Assembly: GCF_008843165.1 (NCBI RefSeq)
Contig: NZ_CP044427.1
Span: 1-64,000, forward strand
Length of the DNA: 64,000 nucleotides
Reading direction: 5' to 3'
Source: Ornithinimicrobium pratense
GTDB lineage: Bacteria; Actinomycetota; Actinomycetes; Actinomycetales; Dermatophilaceae
Part shown: positions 1 through 13,458 of the stretch, one piece after another
Layout: each line of letters opens with the position of its first letter
Position numbering within the stretch: the first letter of the stretch is position 1
Translations under genes and position numbers: made by a program
Notes under the pieces: model-generated
What the model saw: the letters and a program-made list of their open reading frames with translations, nothing else
Told to the model about the DNA's origin: nothing
Databases searched by the model: none

Positions 1-44
1 CGTCGGCGCTTCCGACCCCGCTCATCCACCGGTCTTCCACATCC

Positions 45-53
45 TGTGGATAA
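45..53 (-). promoter_or_regulatory. DnaA box upstream of dnaA
   Basis: TGTGGATAA is the exact reverse complement of the consensus DnaA box TTATCCACA. It lies about 50 bp before the dnaA start, where DnaA commonly represses its own gene. A weaker TCATCCACC lies at 22-30. The dnaA promoter itself cannot be placed because the window begins here. Confidence 0.7.
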
Positions 54-100
54 CTGGGGGGTAGCTCGTTGTCCCATGACCTGAGAGGGGTTGTCCGCCC

Positions 101-1543
101 ATGACCCCGCTCCCGGTCGATCACCAGGCCATCTGGCAGCGGGTCGTGGCCGATCTGGAGAAGAACGGGCTGCAGCCCCGGGAACAGGCCTTCCTCCGGC
201 TGACCAAGCTGCTCGGCCTGCTGGACAGCAACGCTCTCCTGGCGGTGCCCTACCCGCACACCAAGGAGATGCTGGAGACCACTCTGCGCCAGCCCATCGA
301 GGACTCGCTGTCGCGTGAGCTGGGGCACGACATCCGGCTGGCGATCACCGTCGATGAGGATCTGCGCCAGGCCGTCGACGACGACGACGACCTCGCCCCC
401 GAGCCGCCGGTCGGCACCCGCGGCCCAGGCCCAGGCCCAGGCCCGGGCGCCGCGGTGCCGCAGACTCCGGCCGGTCCGGCCGGTCCGGCCGTCACCGGGA
501 TCGCCGACGACGCCCGGCTGAACCCGAAGTACACCTTCGACACCTTTGTCTCCGGGCCCTCGAACCGGTTCGCGCACGCCGCCTCGCTGGCGGTGGCCGA
601 GTCTCCCGCCCGTGCCTACAACCCGCTGTTCATCTACGGCGAGTCCGGTCTAGGCAAGACCCATCTGCTGCATGCCATCGGTCACTACGCCCGCAGCCTC
701 TACCCGGGCGTCCGGGTGCGCTACGTGAACTCCGAGGAGTTCACCAACGACTTCATCAATAGCATCCGCGATGAGAAGGCCGGCGCCTTCCAGCGGCGCT
801 ACCGCAACGTGGACTTCCTGCTCATCGACGACATCCAGTTCCTGCAGGGCAAGGAGCAGACGGTCGAGGAGTTCTTCCATACCTTCAACACCCTGCACAA
901 CAGCGAGAAGCAGGTCGTGATCACTTCCGACCAGCCGCCCAAGCGCCTCTCCGGTTTTGCCGAGCGCCTGCGTAGCCGCTTCGAGTGGGGCCTGCTGACG
1001 GACGTCCAGCCGCCGGACCTTGAGACCAGGCTGGCGATCCTGCGCAAGAAGGCAGCCCAGGAGCGGATGCAGATGCCGGACGACGTCCTAGAGCTGATCG
1101 GCACCCGGATCACCACCAACATCCGGGAGCTGGAGGGAGCACTGATCCGGGTGATGGCCTTCGGGTCCCTGTCCGGGCAGCAGGTCACCAACGACCTCGC
1201 CCAGCACGTCCTCAAGGACATCGTGCCTGGCAGCGACCCCTCCCGGATCACCGTCATGACGATCATCGACGAGGTCTCGGACTACTTCCGGATCTCCAAG
1301 GACGAGCTGTGCGGCACCTCCAGGTCTCGCACATTGGTCAACGCCCGACAGATCGCGATGTATCTGTGCCGCGAGCTCACCGAGCTCTCGCTGCCCAAAA
1401 TCGGCCAGGCGTTCGGGGGGCGTGACCACACCACGGTGATGCACGCCGAGCGAAAGATCCGTACCCAGATCGGCGAGCGGCGAGCGCTGTACGACCAGAT
1501 TGCCGAGCTCACCGGCATCATCCGCAAGGCCTCCGCCCGCTGA
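101..1543 (+). CDS. dnaA: chromosomal replication initiator protein DnaA
   Basis: AAA+ initiator that binds DnaA boxes at oriC, melts the origin and loads the replicative helicase. The protein has 480 residues. Domain I is at the N-terminus, followed by an acidic and Gly/Pro-rich linker (about 90-135) that contains a GP repeat encoded by a short GGCCCA tandem repeat. The AAA+ core has Walker A GESGLGKT at 180-187 and Walker B LLIDDIQF near 240. The C-terminal domain IV carries the DnaA-box-binding signature [15 protein letters not shown] near 441-455. The ATG at 101 is preceded by a purine-rich GAGAGGGG. The position next to an origin-like intergenic region followed by dnaN makes the assignment secure. 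Confidence 0.98.
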   Translation: MTPLPVDHQAIWQRVVADLEKNGLQPREQAFLRLTKLLGLLDSNALLAVPYPHTKEMLETTLRQPIEDSLSRELGHDIRLAITVDEDLRQAVDDDDDLAPEPPVGTRGPGPGPGPGAAVPQTPAGPAGPAVTGIADDARLNPKYTFDTFVSGPSNRFAHAASLAVAESPARAYNPLFIYGESGLGKTHLLHAIGHYARSLYPGVRVRYVNSEEFTNDFINSIRDEKAGAFQRRYRNVDFLLIDDIQFLQGKEQTVEEFFHTFNTLHNSEKQVVITSDQPPKRLSGFAERLRSRFEWGLLTDVQPPDLETRLAILRKKAAQERMQMPDDVLELIGTRITTNIRELEGALIRVMAFGSLSGQQVTNDLAQHVLKDIVPGSDPSRITVMTIIDEVSDYFRISKDELCGTSRSRTLVNARQIAMYLCRELTELSLPKIGQAFGGRDHTTVMHAERKIRTQIGERRALYDQIAELTGIIRKASAR

Positions 1544-2223
1544 CCCGAGCCCTGACCGCCATCGATATGACCTCAGGGCCTGCGGTCAGGCCTGCACCGG
1601 GCCGGTGAGTCAGACCTGCCTCGGCACCAGACCCCAGCCCGCGGGGTCGCACCCTTGCCTCGGTTGTCCACAGGTTGTGGATGAGCTGTGCATTGTTGAC
1701 TCCCGTTCATCTTCGTCACATTCGTCCCGTTGGGCGCTCCTCATGGGGCGCTTCAAGACGCCCGTGGGGTTGTGTACGGCGTTGTGGACAAGGTGCGCGT
1801 CAGCGCAGGTCAGCCTGGGGACGGACGGTGCACGACCAGGTCAGTCATGGGGACGGGCCGGCACCGTCCACACCGGCAGGGCGGTGGTCCACCAACGTGT
1901 CCAGAGGGCATACACATGCTGGCGGCCGGTGCCCCAGGCCCTGCGACCTGCACGGACAGCCCCTGCCGGGACCGGTTATCCACAGTGTCCACAGGCCCTA
2001 TGACGACGACTAGTCCCTAGAACGAATCACATTTCATCCACGTCCCTGGGGCTGAGGGCGAGGGTGCCGGTGGCCAGTGAGCAGACAGGTAAGCAGACAC
2101 GCCAGCAACCAGGTGAGCCGACGGACGGTCCACCGAAAGCACGAGGCCGTGGGACACCGTCGCGCAGGACGTGGCAGAGTTGGCATCCCACATCCATGTC
2201 CTGATCGCCGAAGGGCCACCGTC
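1544..2223. other. oriC: oriC, origin of chromosomal replication (dnaA-dnaN intergenic region)
   Basis: A 680 bp gene-free stretch between dnaA and dnaN with scattered 9-mers close to TTATCCACA on both strands. These are TTGTCCACA at 1664-1672, TGTGGATGA at 1676-1684, TGTGGACAA at 1783-1791, CCGTCCACA at 1864-1872, the exact TTATCCACA at 1976-1984 and GTGTCCACA at 1985-1993. A relatively AT-rich patch follows at about 2010-2040. This arrangement is typical of actinobacterial origins. No credible gene is seen; the open frames here are high-GC chance frames. Confidence 0.9.
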
Positions 2224-3357
2224 GTGAAGTTTCGTGTCGAGCGTGATGTCCTCTCCGAGGCCGTCGCCTGGGTCGTCCGCGGCCTGAGCAACCGTCCTCC
2301 CGTCCCCGTCCTGGCCGGTGTGCTGCTGACGGCCGACGAGGAGGGCACGCTGACCTTCTCCGCCTACGACTACGAGGTCTCCGCGACGGTGACCGTGGAG
2401 GCCGACGTCGAGGAGGGCGGCCAGGTCCTGGTCCTGGGCAAGCTGCTCGCCGACATCTCGCGCAACCTTCCGGCCCAGCCAGTGCAGGTGGCCACCGAAG
2501 GGGCAAAGGTGCAGCTCACCTGCGGGTCCAGCCGCTTCTCCCTCATCCAGATGCCGGTCTCGGACTACCCCCAGCTGCCGGCGCAGGCGCAGCCCAGCGG
2601 ATCCATCCCCGGCGACGTCTTCACCCAGGCCGTGCACCAGGTCTCAATCGCCGCCGACCGCGGCGACACCCTGCCGATCCTCACCGGGGTCCGAGTCGAG
2701 GTCGACGGGGAGCGGGTGACCATGCTGGCCACCGACCGCTACCGGCTCGCGATGCGCGAGCTCACCTGGAACCCGGGCACCTCCGACGCCAACCACGTCA
2801 GCCTGATCCCGGCCCGGACACTGTCCGAGACCGCCAAGGCGCTGGGGGCCGCCGGCTCGGTCGACGTGGCCTTCGGCGACGCCTCGCGCAGCGACGGTCT
2901 GGTCGGTTTCGAGGCCGGCCAGCGGCGGACCACCACCCGGCTGCTGGACGGCGAGTACCCCAAGGTCACCTCGATCTTTCCCACCTCTGTGGACACGGTC
3001 GCGGTCGTGGACACCCAGGGCCTCATCGAGGCCGTCCGGCGCGTCGCCCTCGTCGCCGAGCGCAACACCCCCATCCGGTTGCGCTTCAACGAGGACCACG
3101 TCGCCATCGAGGCCGGGACCGGTGACGACGCCCAGGGCAGCGAGGCGGTCGAGGCCACCCTCACCGGGCCACCCGTCGAGATCGCCTTCAACCCCCAGTT
3201 CCTGCTGGACGGCCTCGGCGTGCTCGGCGCCCCGTACACCCGCCTGGCCTTCACCCAGCCTTCGCGGCCGGCCGTGATCTCCGGTCAGGGTGAGGTCGAC
3301 GGGGAGTCCGACGAGTCCTACCGTTACGTCCTGATGCCAGTGCGCTTCGCCGGCTGA
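2224..3357 (+). CDS. dnaN: DNA polymerase III beta subunit (sliding clamp)
   Basis: Ring-shaped processivity clamp for the replicative polymerase. The GTG at 2224 is chosen because it begins MKFRVERDVL, the conserved actinobacterial N-terminus; the open frame extends 49 codons upstream into oriC but that part has no clamp similarity. The product is 377 residues, the usual clamp length, and covers three repeated clamp folds: N-terminal, a middle domain with TDRYRLAMREL, and a C-terminal domain ending YRYVLMPVRFAG, the conserved clamp terminus. It follows oriC and precedes gnd and recF in the standard order. Confidence 0.97.
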   Translation: MKFRVERDVLSEAVAWVVRGLSNRPPVPVLAGVLLTADEEGTLTFSAYDYEVSATVTVEADVEEGGQVLVLGKLLADISRNLPAQPVQVATEGAKVQLTCGSSRFSLIQMPVSDYPQLPAQAQPSGSIPGDVFTQAVHQVSIAADRGDTLPILTGVRVEVDGERVTMLATDRYRLAMRELTWNPGTSDANHVSLIPARTLSETAKALGAAGSVDVAFGDASRSDGLVGFEAGQRRTTTRLLDGEYPKVTSIFPTSVDTVAVVDTQGLIEAVRRVALVAERNTPIRLRFNEDHVAIEAGTGDDAQGSEAVEATLTGPPVEIAFNPQFLLDGLGVLGAPYTRLAFTQPSRPAVISGQGEVDGESDESYRYVLMPVRFAG

Positions 3358-3427
3358 ATCCCCCGGCCGCGGCGCCTGCCCGCCCCCACCGCATACCCCA
3401 TCCCACCCCCGACGACGAGGAGCAAAG

Positions 3428-4516
3428 ATGAGAATCGGCATGATCGGCCTGGGCAAGATGGGTGGCAACATGCGCGAGCGGCTGCGCCGCGCGGGCCACC
3501 ACGTGGTCGGCTACGACCTCGACGAGGATCTGCGGGACGTCGGCAGCCTGGAAGAGCTGCTCGAGGCCATCGACAACGACGGCCTGCGGGTGGTCTGGGT
3601 GATGGTGCCGCACGGCAAGCCAACCCGGTCCACGGTCGAGGACCTGGCCGAGCTGCTGACCGAGGGCGACCTGGTGATCGAGGGCGGCAACTCTAAGTAC
3701 ACCGATGACCTCGAGTTGGACGCACTGCTGGCGCCCAAGGGCATCGGCTACCTGGACTGCGGGGTCTCCGGCGGCATCTGGGGGCTGGAGAACGGCTACG
3801 GGCTGATGGTCGGCGGCCGGGCCGAGGACGTGGACAAGGCGATGCCGATCTTCGACGCGCTGCGCCCCGAGGGGCCGCGCGAGGAAGGCTTCGTGCACGC
3901 CGGCGAAGTGGGCGCCGGGCACTACGCCAAGATGGTGCACAACGGCATCGAGTACGGCCTCATGCACGCCTACGCCGAGGGTTACGAGCTGCTCGCCGCC
4001 AAGGAGATCGTCAAGGACGTGCACGGCTGCTTCCAAGCCTGGAGCCGCGGCACCGTGGTGCGCTCCTGGCTGCTGGACCTGGCAGTCAAGGCCCTGGAGG
4101 AGATCCCCGACCTGGACGGGGTCAGCGAGTACACCACCGACTCGGGCGAAGGCCGCTGGACCCTCGAAGAGGGCATCGACATGGCGGTGCCGATGCCGGT
4201 GCTGGCCGCGGCGCTCTTCGCCCGGTTCGCCTCCCGCCAGGAGAACTCCCCGGCCATGCAGATGGTCGCGGCGCTGCGCGGCCAGTTCGGCGGGCACGCG
4301 GTCCAGATGCTTGACGGCCTGGACGCGGGTCAGGTGGAGGTCCACCAGGCGGCGGAGCCGAAGCGTGACGAGGATCGTGCGCGGGTGGACCAGGGTGGCA
4401 CGTCCGCCGCGCAGGAGCAGGGCGCCGACGACGCCGGGCCCTCCTCCGGGAGCGGGTCGACCGGCGGATCTACCGGGCCGACCTCGGGCACCGGTGACGT
4501 TGACGACCGGGGCTAG
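3428..4516 (+). CDS. gnd: 6-phosphogluconate dehydrogenase, decarboxylating (GntZ/YqeC-type)
   Basis: Converts 6-phosphogluconate to ribulose 5-phosphate and CO2 in the oxidative pentose phosphate pathway. A Rossmann motif GLGKMGGNM lies at residues 7-15, followed by GGNSKYTDD and CGVSGGIWGL substrate-site motifs, and KMVHNGIEYG with the catalytic Lys-His-Asn. The length is 362 residues. The catalytic part of the short, single-domain class is about 300; the last 60 residues (from about EVHQAAEP) form a hydrophilic Gly/Ser/Asp-rich tail that is not part of the fold. A GAGGAG ribosome-binding site precedes the ATG. A gnd gene between dnaN and recF is common in Micrococcales and Streptomyces. 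Confidence 0.93.
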   Translation: MRIGMIGLGKMGGNMRERLRRAGHHVVGYDLDEDLRDVGSLEELLEAIDNDGLRVVWVMVPHGKPTRSTVEDLAELLTEGDLVIEGGNSKYTDDLELDALLAPKGIGYLDCGVSGGIWGLENGYGLMVGGRAEDVDKAMPIFDALRPEGPREEGFVHAGEVGAGHYAKMVHNGIEYGLMHAYAEGYELLAAKEIVKDVHGCFQAWSRGTVVRSWLLDLAVKALEEIPDLDGVSEYTTDSGEGRWTLEEGIDMAVPMPVLAAALFARFASRQENSPAMQMVAALRGQFGGHAVQMLDGLDAGQVEVHQAAEPKRDEDRARVDQGGTSAAQEQGADDAGPSSGSGSTGGSTGPTSGTGDVDDRG

Positions 4517-4531
4517 CCCGGCGCGACGCCT

Positions 4532-5817
4532 GTGCACCTCTCCCACCTCTCCCTCGCCGACTTCCGCAGCTATCCCTCCGCCGAGGTCGACCTCGTCCCG
4601 GGGGTGACGGTGCTGCTCGGCCGCAACGGGCAGGGCAAGACCAACCTGGTGGAGGCCGCCGGGTATGTGGCCACCCTGGCCTCGCATCGCGTCGCCCAGG
4701 ATGCTCCTCTGGTCCGGGCGGGGGCCGAGTCGGCGATCGTGCGCGCCACCGTCGTGCGGGAGGGCCGTGAGTCGTTGGTCGAGCTGGAGATCGTGCCGGG
4801 CCGGGCCAACAAGACCCGGCTAAACCGGGCGCCAGTAGCCCGCCAGCGGGAGGTGCTCGGCACCCTGCGCACCGTGCTTTTCGCCCCGGAGGACCTGGCG
4901 CTGGTCAAGGGCGACCCGGCCGAGCGCCGCCGCCTCCTGGACGATCTCCTGGTGGCCCGCCAGCCGCGGTGGGCCGGGGTGCGGGCCGACTACGACAGGG
5001 CCGTGCGTCAGCGCGGCGCGCTGCTGAAGTCGGCGGCCCACCTCTGGCGCGAACCGAGCCGTTCCGGCCCACGCCGCGGGCCCGGCCCCCGCCTGCCCCC
5101 GGGCGAGAGCCTGGAGGAGGCCCGGTCTGCGGCGCTGGCCACGCTGGCGGTGTTCGACGAGCAGCTGGCGCAGATCGGCGGGGCACTGCTCTACGCCCGG
5201 CTGCGTCTGCTGCGCGACCTGCGGCCCTACCTGGCCCAGGCCTACCGGACGATCAGCGACAGCGAGTCTCCCGCCGAGGCGACCTATCGCTCCTCCCTGG
5301 ACCCGCAGTCCCCGGTCGCGCAGCAGGTCGCCGCCGGTGAGGTCCCCGACCAGGACGAGGTCGTGGCAGCGATCCTGGCCTCGATCGAGCAGGTGCGTCG
5401 CCAGGAGCAGGAGCGCGGGGTCTGCCTGGTCGGCCCGCACCGGGACGACCTGGTCCTCACCCTGGGCGAGCTGCCGGCCAAGGGCTACGCCAGCCACGGC
5501 GAGTCCTGGAGCCTGGCCCTGTCCCTGCGCCTGGCCGGCTTCCACCTGCTGCGCCACGACCTGGGCACGGACCCGGTGCTCGTCCTGGACGATGTCTTCG
5601 CCGAGCTCGACGTGGGCCGTCGGGAGCGGCTGGCCGAGCTGGTGGCCGACTGCGAGCAGGTGCTGGTGACGGCGGCGGTGGCCGAGGATGTGCCGGCCCG
5701 GCTGCTCGGTGCCGACGGGCGGGTGCTGGACGTGGTGCTGGGCTCGGTGACGCCGCGCGACGCGGCCTCACCCGACGGCCCCGGTGAGGTCAACGGCCCC
5801 GAGGCTCCGGGGCGGCC

Positions 5818-5821
<4 letters not shown>
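4532..5821 (+). CDS. recF: DNA replication and repair protein RecF
   Basis: SMC-like ATPase that loads RecA at gaps and stalled forks. It starts with GTG at 4532 ([14 protein letters not shown], the conserved RecF start). Walker [10 protein letters not shown] lies near residues 30-38, the signature region [15 protein letters not shown] near 315-330, and Walker [13 protein letters not shown] near 350. The length of 429 residues is slightly above the usual 370-400 because of the C-terminal tail and an Arg/Pro-rich insert near residue 180. The stop overlaps the GTG of the next gene by 4 bp, so the two are likely translationally coupled. Confidence 0.96.
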
Positions 5822-8719
<2,898 letters not shown>

Positions 8720-8825
8720 GTTGTCGGGGGCACGGATGCCTGTCACTCCGACCACCCCCCAACCACCCTTCGGGCGCGCGAGCCCGGCCAGACCTCCTAC
8801 GAAATCTGACGACACAAGGTGACCG

Positions 8826-11558
8826 ATGGCTGACGACGAGACCCCAGACCTGCCGCAGAACCCCGACCCCACGACCGCCAGGGTCGACCGCTCGCCCGGG
8901 GAGGTCGACAAGGTCGACATCGTCGACCTGAACACCGAGATGCAGCGCAGCTACATCGAGTATGCGATGAGCGTGATCGTCTCGCGGGCCCTGCCCGACG
9001 TGCGCGACGGCCTGAAGCCGGTGCACCGGCGCGTGCTCTACGCCATGTACGACGGCGGCTACCGCCCCGACCGCGGCTTCTCCAAGTGTGCCCGCGTCGT
9101 CGGCGACGTCATGGGCAACTACCACCCGCACGGCGACTCGGCGATCTACGACGCGATGGTGCGGCTGGTCCAACCGTGGTCGTTGCGCTACCCGCTCATC
9201 CAGGGACAGGGCAACTTCGGCACCCCTGGTGACGAGGGTGCGGCCGCCCCCCGGTACACCGAGGCGCGCATGGCGACGCTGGCCATGGAGATGGTGCGCG
9301 ACATCCGCGAGGACACCGTCGACATGGTCGATAACTACGACGGACGCAACAAGGAGCCCTCCGTCCTGCCCGCCCGCTTCCCGAACCTGCTGGTGAACGG
9401 CTCGGCCGGCATCGCGGTCGGGATGGCGACGCAGATCCCCCCGCACAACCTGCGCGAGATCGCCGCGGGTGCCCAGTGGCTGCTGGAGCACCCCGAGGCC
9501 ACCCGGGAGGAGCTGCTGGAGAAGCTGCTGGAGCTCATCCCCGGCCCGGACTTCCCCACCGGCGCCCTCATCATGGGCCGCAAGGGCATCGAGGACGCCT
9601 ACCGCACCGGCCGGGGCTCGATCGTCATGCGGGCCGTCGTCGAGGTCGAGGAGATCCAGGGCCGCACCTGCCTGGTCGCGACCGAGCTGCCCTACCAGGT
9701 CAATCCGGACAGCCTGGCCAAGAAGATCGCCGAGCTGGTCAAGGAAGGCCGCATGTCCGGCATCGCGGACCTTCGCGATGAGAGCTCGGGTCGCACCGGG
9801 CAGCGACTGGTCATCGTGCTCAAGCGGGACGCGGTCGCCAAGGTCGTCCTCAACAACCTGTACAAGCACACCCAGCTGCAGCAGAACTTCGGTGCCAATA
9901 TGTTGGCGCTGGTCGACGGGGTGCCGCGCACCCTGCCGATCTCCGGTTTCGTCCGGCACTGGGTGGACCATCAGGTCGAGGTCATCGTCCGGCGCACCCG
10001 GTACCGCCTGCGGGACGCCGAGGAGCGCATCCACGTCTACCGGGGCTACCTGAAGGCCCTGGACCTGCTCGACGAGGTCATCGCGCTCATCCGGCGCAGC
10101 CCCAGCGCGGACGAGGCCCGTTCAGGGCTGATGGCCCTGCTGGAGATCGACGAGATCCAGGCCCGCGCGATCCTCGACCTGCAGCTGCGCCGGCTGGCCG
10201 CCCTCGAGCGGCACGAGATCCAGCAGCGCCACGACGAGCTGCAGGAGATGATCGTCGAGTACGAGGCGATCCTGGCCTCGCCGGAACGCCAGCGGGAGAT
10301 CATCTCCGAGGAGCTGGCGGAGATCGTCGACAAGTTCGGTGACGTGCGTCGCTCCAAGATCGTGCCCTTCGACGGTGACATGTCGATGGAGGACCTCATC
10401 CCCGAGGAGGACGTGGTCGTCACGATCACCCGGGGCGGCTACGTCAAGCGCACACCGGTGCGCGAGTACCGCGCCCAGAACCGTGGCGGTAAGGGCCGCC
10501 GCGGGGCGGCGCTGCGGGCCGATGACGTCGTCGACCACTTCTTCGTCACCAGCACCCACCAGTGGATGCTCTTCTTCACCAACGAGGGTCGGGTGTACCG
10601 CGCCAAGGCCTACGAGTTCCCCGAGGGCGGGCCGATCGGCAAGGGCCAGCATGTGGCCAACCTGATGGCCTTCCAGCCCAAGGAGCGGATCCGTCAGGTG
10701 CTGACCATCGGGGACTACGAGCAGTCCCCCTACCTGGTGCTGGCCACCCGCAACGGCCTGGTGAAGAAGACCCGGCTCACCGACTACGACTCGCGCCTGT
10801 CCCGCGGACTGATCGCGATCAACCTGCGCGAGGGCGACGAGGTGGTCGGCGCCGCGCTGGCGTCCGCACAGGACGACGTGGTGCTCGTCTCCCGCGGCGG
10901 CCAGTCGGTGCGGTTCACCGCCACCGACGAGGCGCTGCGCCCCATGGGCCGTGCCACGTCCGGCGTGACCGGGATGAAGTTCCGCGGGGACGACCAGCTG
11001 CTTGCGATGCAGGTCGTGCCGGAGGGTGAGGAGCCCTACGTCTTCGTCGTGTTCGAGACCGGGATGGCCAAGCGCACCCCGATCTCGCAGTACCGCGTCC
11101 AGGGCCGTGGCGGTCTGGGCATCAAGGTGGCCAAGACCAACGGCAAGGGCGGCGACCTCGTCGGCGCCCTGACCGTCCACGAGGGCGATGAGGTGATGGT
11201 CGTCATGGAGCGGGGAAACGTCGTGCGCTCCCCCATCGACCAGGTCCGCTCCACCGGGCGGGACACCGCCGGGGTCATCTTCGCCACTCCGGGGCGCAAC
11301 GACTCCATCGTCGCCGTAGCCCGCAACCCCGAGGCCACCGCCGAGGTGGAGGAGGAGCTGGAGGCGGCCGTCGCCGAGGCCGAGGCCGCTGAGGACCTTG
11401 CGGAGGAGCAGGAGGAGCTCGCGGTCGACGGCGCGGATGACGGCCAGGGCGCCGCCGATGCCGTACCGTCGGAGGGGTCCGAGGCAGGCCCGGCCGCGGA
11501 CCGGCTGGACGCTGAGGAGGCGTCCGGGGACGAGCAGGGCACAGGAGACGACGCATGA
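8826..11558 (+). CDS. gyrA: DNA gyrase subunit A
   Basis: DNA-cleaving subunit of gyrase, 910 residues. It shows [13 protein letters not shown], the quinolone-determining stretch [12 protein letters not shown] with the wild-type-like Ser and Asp, and the catalytic tyrosine in PRYTEARMA near residue 145. The C-terminal beta-pinwheel has the GyrA box NRGGKGRRG near residue 555. The last 80 residues are an Ala/Glu/Asp-rich acidic tail, as in many actinobacterial GyrA proteins. It starts 107 bp after gyrB and overlaps the next gene (ATGA). Confidence 0.98.
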   Translation: MADDETPDLPQNPDPTTARVDRSPGEVDKVDIVDLNTEMQRSYIEYAMSVIVSRALPDVRDGLKPVHRRVLYAMYDGGYRPDRGFSKCARVVGDVMGNYHPHGDSAIYDAMVRLVQPWSLRYPLIQGQGNFGTPGDEGAAAPRYTEARMATLAMEMVRDIREDTVDMVDNYDGRNKEPSVLPARFPNLLVNGSAGIAVGMATQIPPHNLREIAAGAQWLLEHPEATREELLEKLLELIPGPDFPTGALIMGRKGIEDAYRTGRGSIVMRAVVEVEEIQGRTCLVATELPYQVNPDSLAKKIAELVKEGRMSGIADLRDESSGRTGQRLVIVLKRDAVAKVVLNNLYKHTQLQQNFGANMLALVDGVPRTLPISGFVRHWVDHQVEVIVRRTRYRLRDAEERIHVYRGYLKALDLLDEVIALIRRSPSADEARSGLMALLEIDEIQARAILDLQLRRLAALERHEIQQRHDELQEMIVEYEAILASPERQREIISEELAEIVDKFGDVRRSKIVPFDGDMSMEDLIPEEDVVVTITRGGYVKRTPVREYRAQNRGGKGRRGAALRADDVVDHFFVTSTHQWMLFFTNEGRVYRAKAYEFPEGGPIGKGQHVANLMAFQPKERIRQVLTIGDYEQSPYLVLATRNGLVKKTRLTDYDSRLSRGLIAINLREGDEVVGAALASAQDDVVLVSRGGQSVRFTATDEALRPMGRATSGVTGMKFRGDDQLLAMQVVPEGEEPYVFVVFETGMAKRTPISQYRVQGRGGLGIKVAKTNGKGGDLVGALTVHEGDEVMVVMERGNVVRSPIDQVRSTGRDTAGVIFATPGRNDSIVAVARNPEATAEVEEELEAAVAEAEAAEDLAEEQEELAVDGADDGQGAADAVPSEGSEAGPAADRLDAEEASGDEQGTGDDA

Positions 11559-12298
11559 GCACGACGCACGACCCGTCGGGAGGCCGGTCCTCGTCGTCGG
11601 ACGGTGACGCCAGTCCTGGGGGCCGCACGGACGGCGGGTCTGGTTCAGGCCAGGACCGGTCGGGCGCTGACCGGATGCGGGACGGCGCGATGGCGCGGAC
11701 CGCGCAGGGTCGTGACCTGGCCGCTCGCAAGGCTCGGGCACTGCGCGGCACCACCGCAGGCTTGGCCTCCGGATCGGCGGCCGGCGCGAGCGCCGGCCGC
11801 GGCGGACAACAGGGTGACCGACGGCCCTCGACCTCCGGTGGCGGTGCTTCGGCCGGTGACCGTCCCCGAGGCGCCGACCCGCGTCCCAGCGGTCAGCGTC
11901 CTGCCTCACGTCCTCCCCGCCGGGGTGCGCCACGCCGCGTGCGGCTCACCGCGCAGCGGATCGACCCCTGGTCGGTGCTGAAGATCAGCTTCCTGGTCTC
12001 GGTCGCCCTCGGCATCGCAGGCGTGGTGATGGTGGCGGTGCTGTGGACCGTCCTGTCGGGGATGAACGTCTTCGCCACGATCAACGAGTTCCTCGGGCAG
12101 GTCACCAGCGGCGAGACCGGCGGTCCCTCGATCAACCTCGAAGACTACCTGGGCTTCACCCGGGTGACTGCCCTGGCTGCGGTGCTGGGCATCCTCAACG
12201 TCTTCCTGCTCACCGCGCTGGCCACGCTCACGGCCTTCCTGTACAACATCTGCGCCGCCCTGGTCGGTGGCGCCCAGCTGACCCTCTCCGACGACTAA
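11555..12298 (+). CDS. DUF3566 transmembrane protein
   Basis: Protein of 247 residues, translationally coupled to gyrA by a 4 bp ATGA overlap. The first 125 residues are Ser/Gly/Arg-rich and probably disordered in the cytoplasm. From about residue 128 ([23 protein letters not shown]) the DUF3566 domain begins, with two strongly hydrophobic membrane helices (about 145-170 and 205-235). DUF3566 genes directly after gyrA are a hallmark of Actinobacteria; the function is unknown. Confidence 0.92.
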   Translation: MSTTHDPSGGRSSSSDGDASPGGRTDGGSGSGQDRSGADRMRDGAMARTAQGRDLAARKARALRGTTAGLASGSAAGASAGRGGQQGDRRPSTSGGGASAGDRPRGADPRPSGQRPASRPPRRGAPRRVRLTAQRIDPWSVLKISFLVSVALGIAGVVMVAVLWTVLSGMNVFATINEFLGQVTSGETGGPSINLEDYLGFTRVTALAAVLGILNVFLLTALATLTAFLYNICAALVGGAQLTLSDD

Positions 12299-12364
12299 TA
12301 CCGCGATCTTCCACGAGTAACGCCGTCGACCGGGCGCGTGCTCTACGGTGACCCGTGCGAGCGG

Positions 12365-12601
12365 TCAGCTGCCCAGGCGAGGGAACGGGTCGAGGGAGAA
12401 GACCACCTCGACCGGGACCTCGAAGTAGGCCGCGATGCGCAGGGCCAGGTGCAACGAGGGGGCGTACTCGCCGCGCTCGAGATAGCCCACGGTCTGGTAG
12501 TGCACACCCAGGGCCTCGGCGAGCTCGCGGCGAGAGATGCCGCGCTCGGCACGCAGCATGGTGAGGCGGTTGTGGATCGGTTCGGACGACGTGGTGACCA
12601 T
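12365..12601 (-). CDS. small XRE-family transcriptional regulator
   Basis: A 78-residue protein that is almost entirely one Cro/CI helix-turn-helix: RLTMLRAERGISRREL, then ALGVHYQTVGYLERGEYAPSL. This short class (YozG/YgzD-like) lacks an effector domain. It starts 5 bp after the permease stop, so it is the third gene of the minus-strand exporter operon. It may control that operon through the inverted repeat at 14401-14416; this is an inference. Confidence 0.88.
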   Translation of the reverse strand: MVTTSSEPIHNRLTMLRAERGISRRELAEALGVHYQTVGYLERGEYAPSLHLALRIAAYFEVPVEVVFSLDPFPRLGS

Positions 12602-12606
12602 CGCCG

Positions 12607-13458
12607 TCAGTAGCCTCGCGCCATGACGCGTTCGCGGGCGGCGGCCACGGTCGACCCTGACTGCCGCCGGGCCATCCGCCGCAGGAAGACCGTGGCCAGG
12701 ACCAACCCCAGGACCGCCCAGCCCACGAGCACGAGCACGGTGAGCTCACTGCGCCATACCCCGCCGATCTCCACGGCGGCCGCCGACTCGGGCAGCATCG
12801 CCCCCCGGAGGCCGAGCCCGACCCAGTAGATCGGGGTCAGCTGGACCAGCGACTGCGCCCACCCGGGCAGCATCGTCACCGGGAAGAAGAAGCCCGAGAC
12901 CGCGGTGACGCCGTAGATCACCAGCATGGCCACGCTCATCCCGATCATCGTCCGGAAGATCGAGCCGAGCACGGCCCCCCAGGGCAGCATCGAGGCCGTG
13001 CCGAGCAGCATCGTGGCGACGAGCACGACCCAGCGTCCGGCCCCGGAGGGAAGGGCCTCGGGGGTGATGAGGGCGATGCCGATAAGCATCGGCACGACGG
13101 CGATCGCCAGCTCGACCGGCACCGACATCAGCTTGGCGAGGAGGTGGCCGGTGATGCCGTGCGGGATCGCCTTGGCGCGTAGCAGGGTGCCAGACTCCCG
13201 TTCGAGCTGGATCTCGCTGGCGATGGTGAGCATCGCCCCGGAGATGACAGTCAGGGCCAGGAAGCCAGCGAAGAGGTAGGCCGCGGCGCCGACCGCGTCC
13301 ATGAAGTCGGCGTCGCGGAAGAACCAGATGATGGCCACCAGGAAGGCGGCGATCCCGATCGCTCCCAGTCCCTGAGGGCTGGAGTACTTGCGGGTCATGG
13401 CGACGCGCGCCTGCTTGGCCGCGGCGCGCAGGACGGAGGTGGGGATGCGGCCGTTCAT
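12607..13458 (-). CDS. ABC-2 type transporter permease
   Basis: Integral membrane protein of 283 residues with about six hydrophobic helices. The cytoplasmic start MNGRIPTSVLRAAAKQA is followed by membrane segments at about 30-50, 60-85, 115-140, 148-170, 178-200 and 235-262. It overlaps the upstream ATPase gene by 4 bp, so the two subunits are made together. ABC-2 permeases of this size export drugs, antibiotics or lipids. The substrate cannot be read from the sequence. Confidence 0.88.
   Translation of the reverse strand: MNGRIPTSVLRAAAKQARVAMTRKYSSPQGLGAIGIAAFLVAIIWFFRDADFMDAVGAAAYLFAGFLALTVISGAMLTIASEIQLERESGTLLRAKAIPHGITGHLLAKLMSVPVELAIAVVPMLIGIALITPEALPSGAGRWVVLVATMLLGTASMLPWGAVLGSIFRTMIGMSVAMLVIYGVTAVSGFFFPVTMLPGWAQSLVQLTPIYWVGLGLRGAMLPESAAAVEIGGVWRSELTVLVLVGWAVLGLVLATVFLRRMARRQSGSTVAAARERVMARGY

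Noticed and set aside
421..447. Possible microsatellite or phase-variable repeat in dnaA
   Set aside because: The GGCCCA repeat keeps frame and encodes a Gly-Pro linker in a variable domain; a length change by units would not disrupt the gene.
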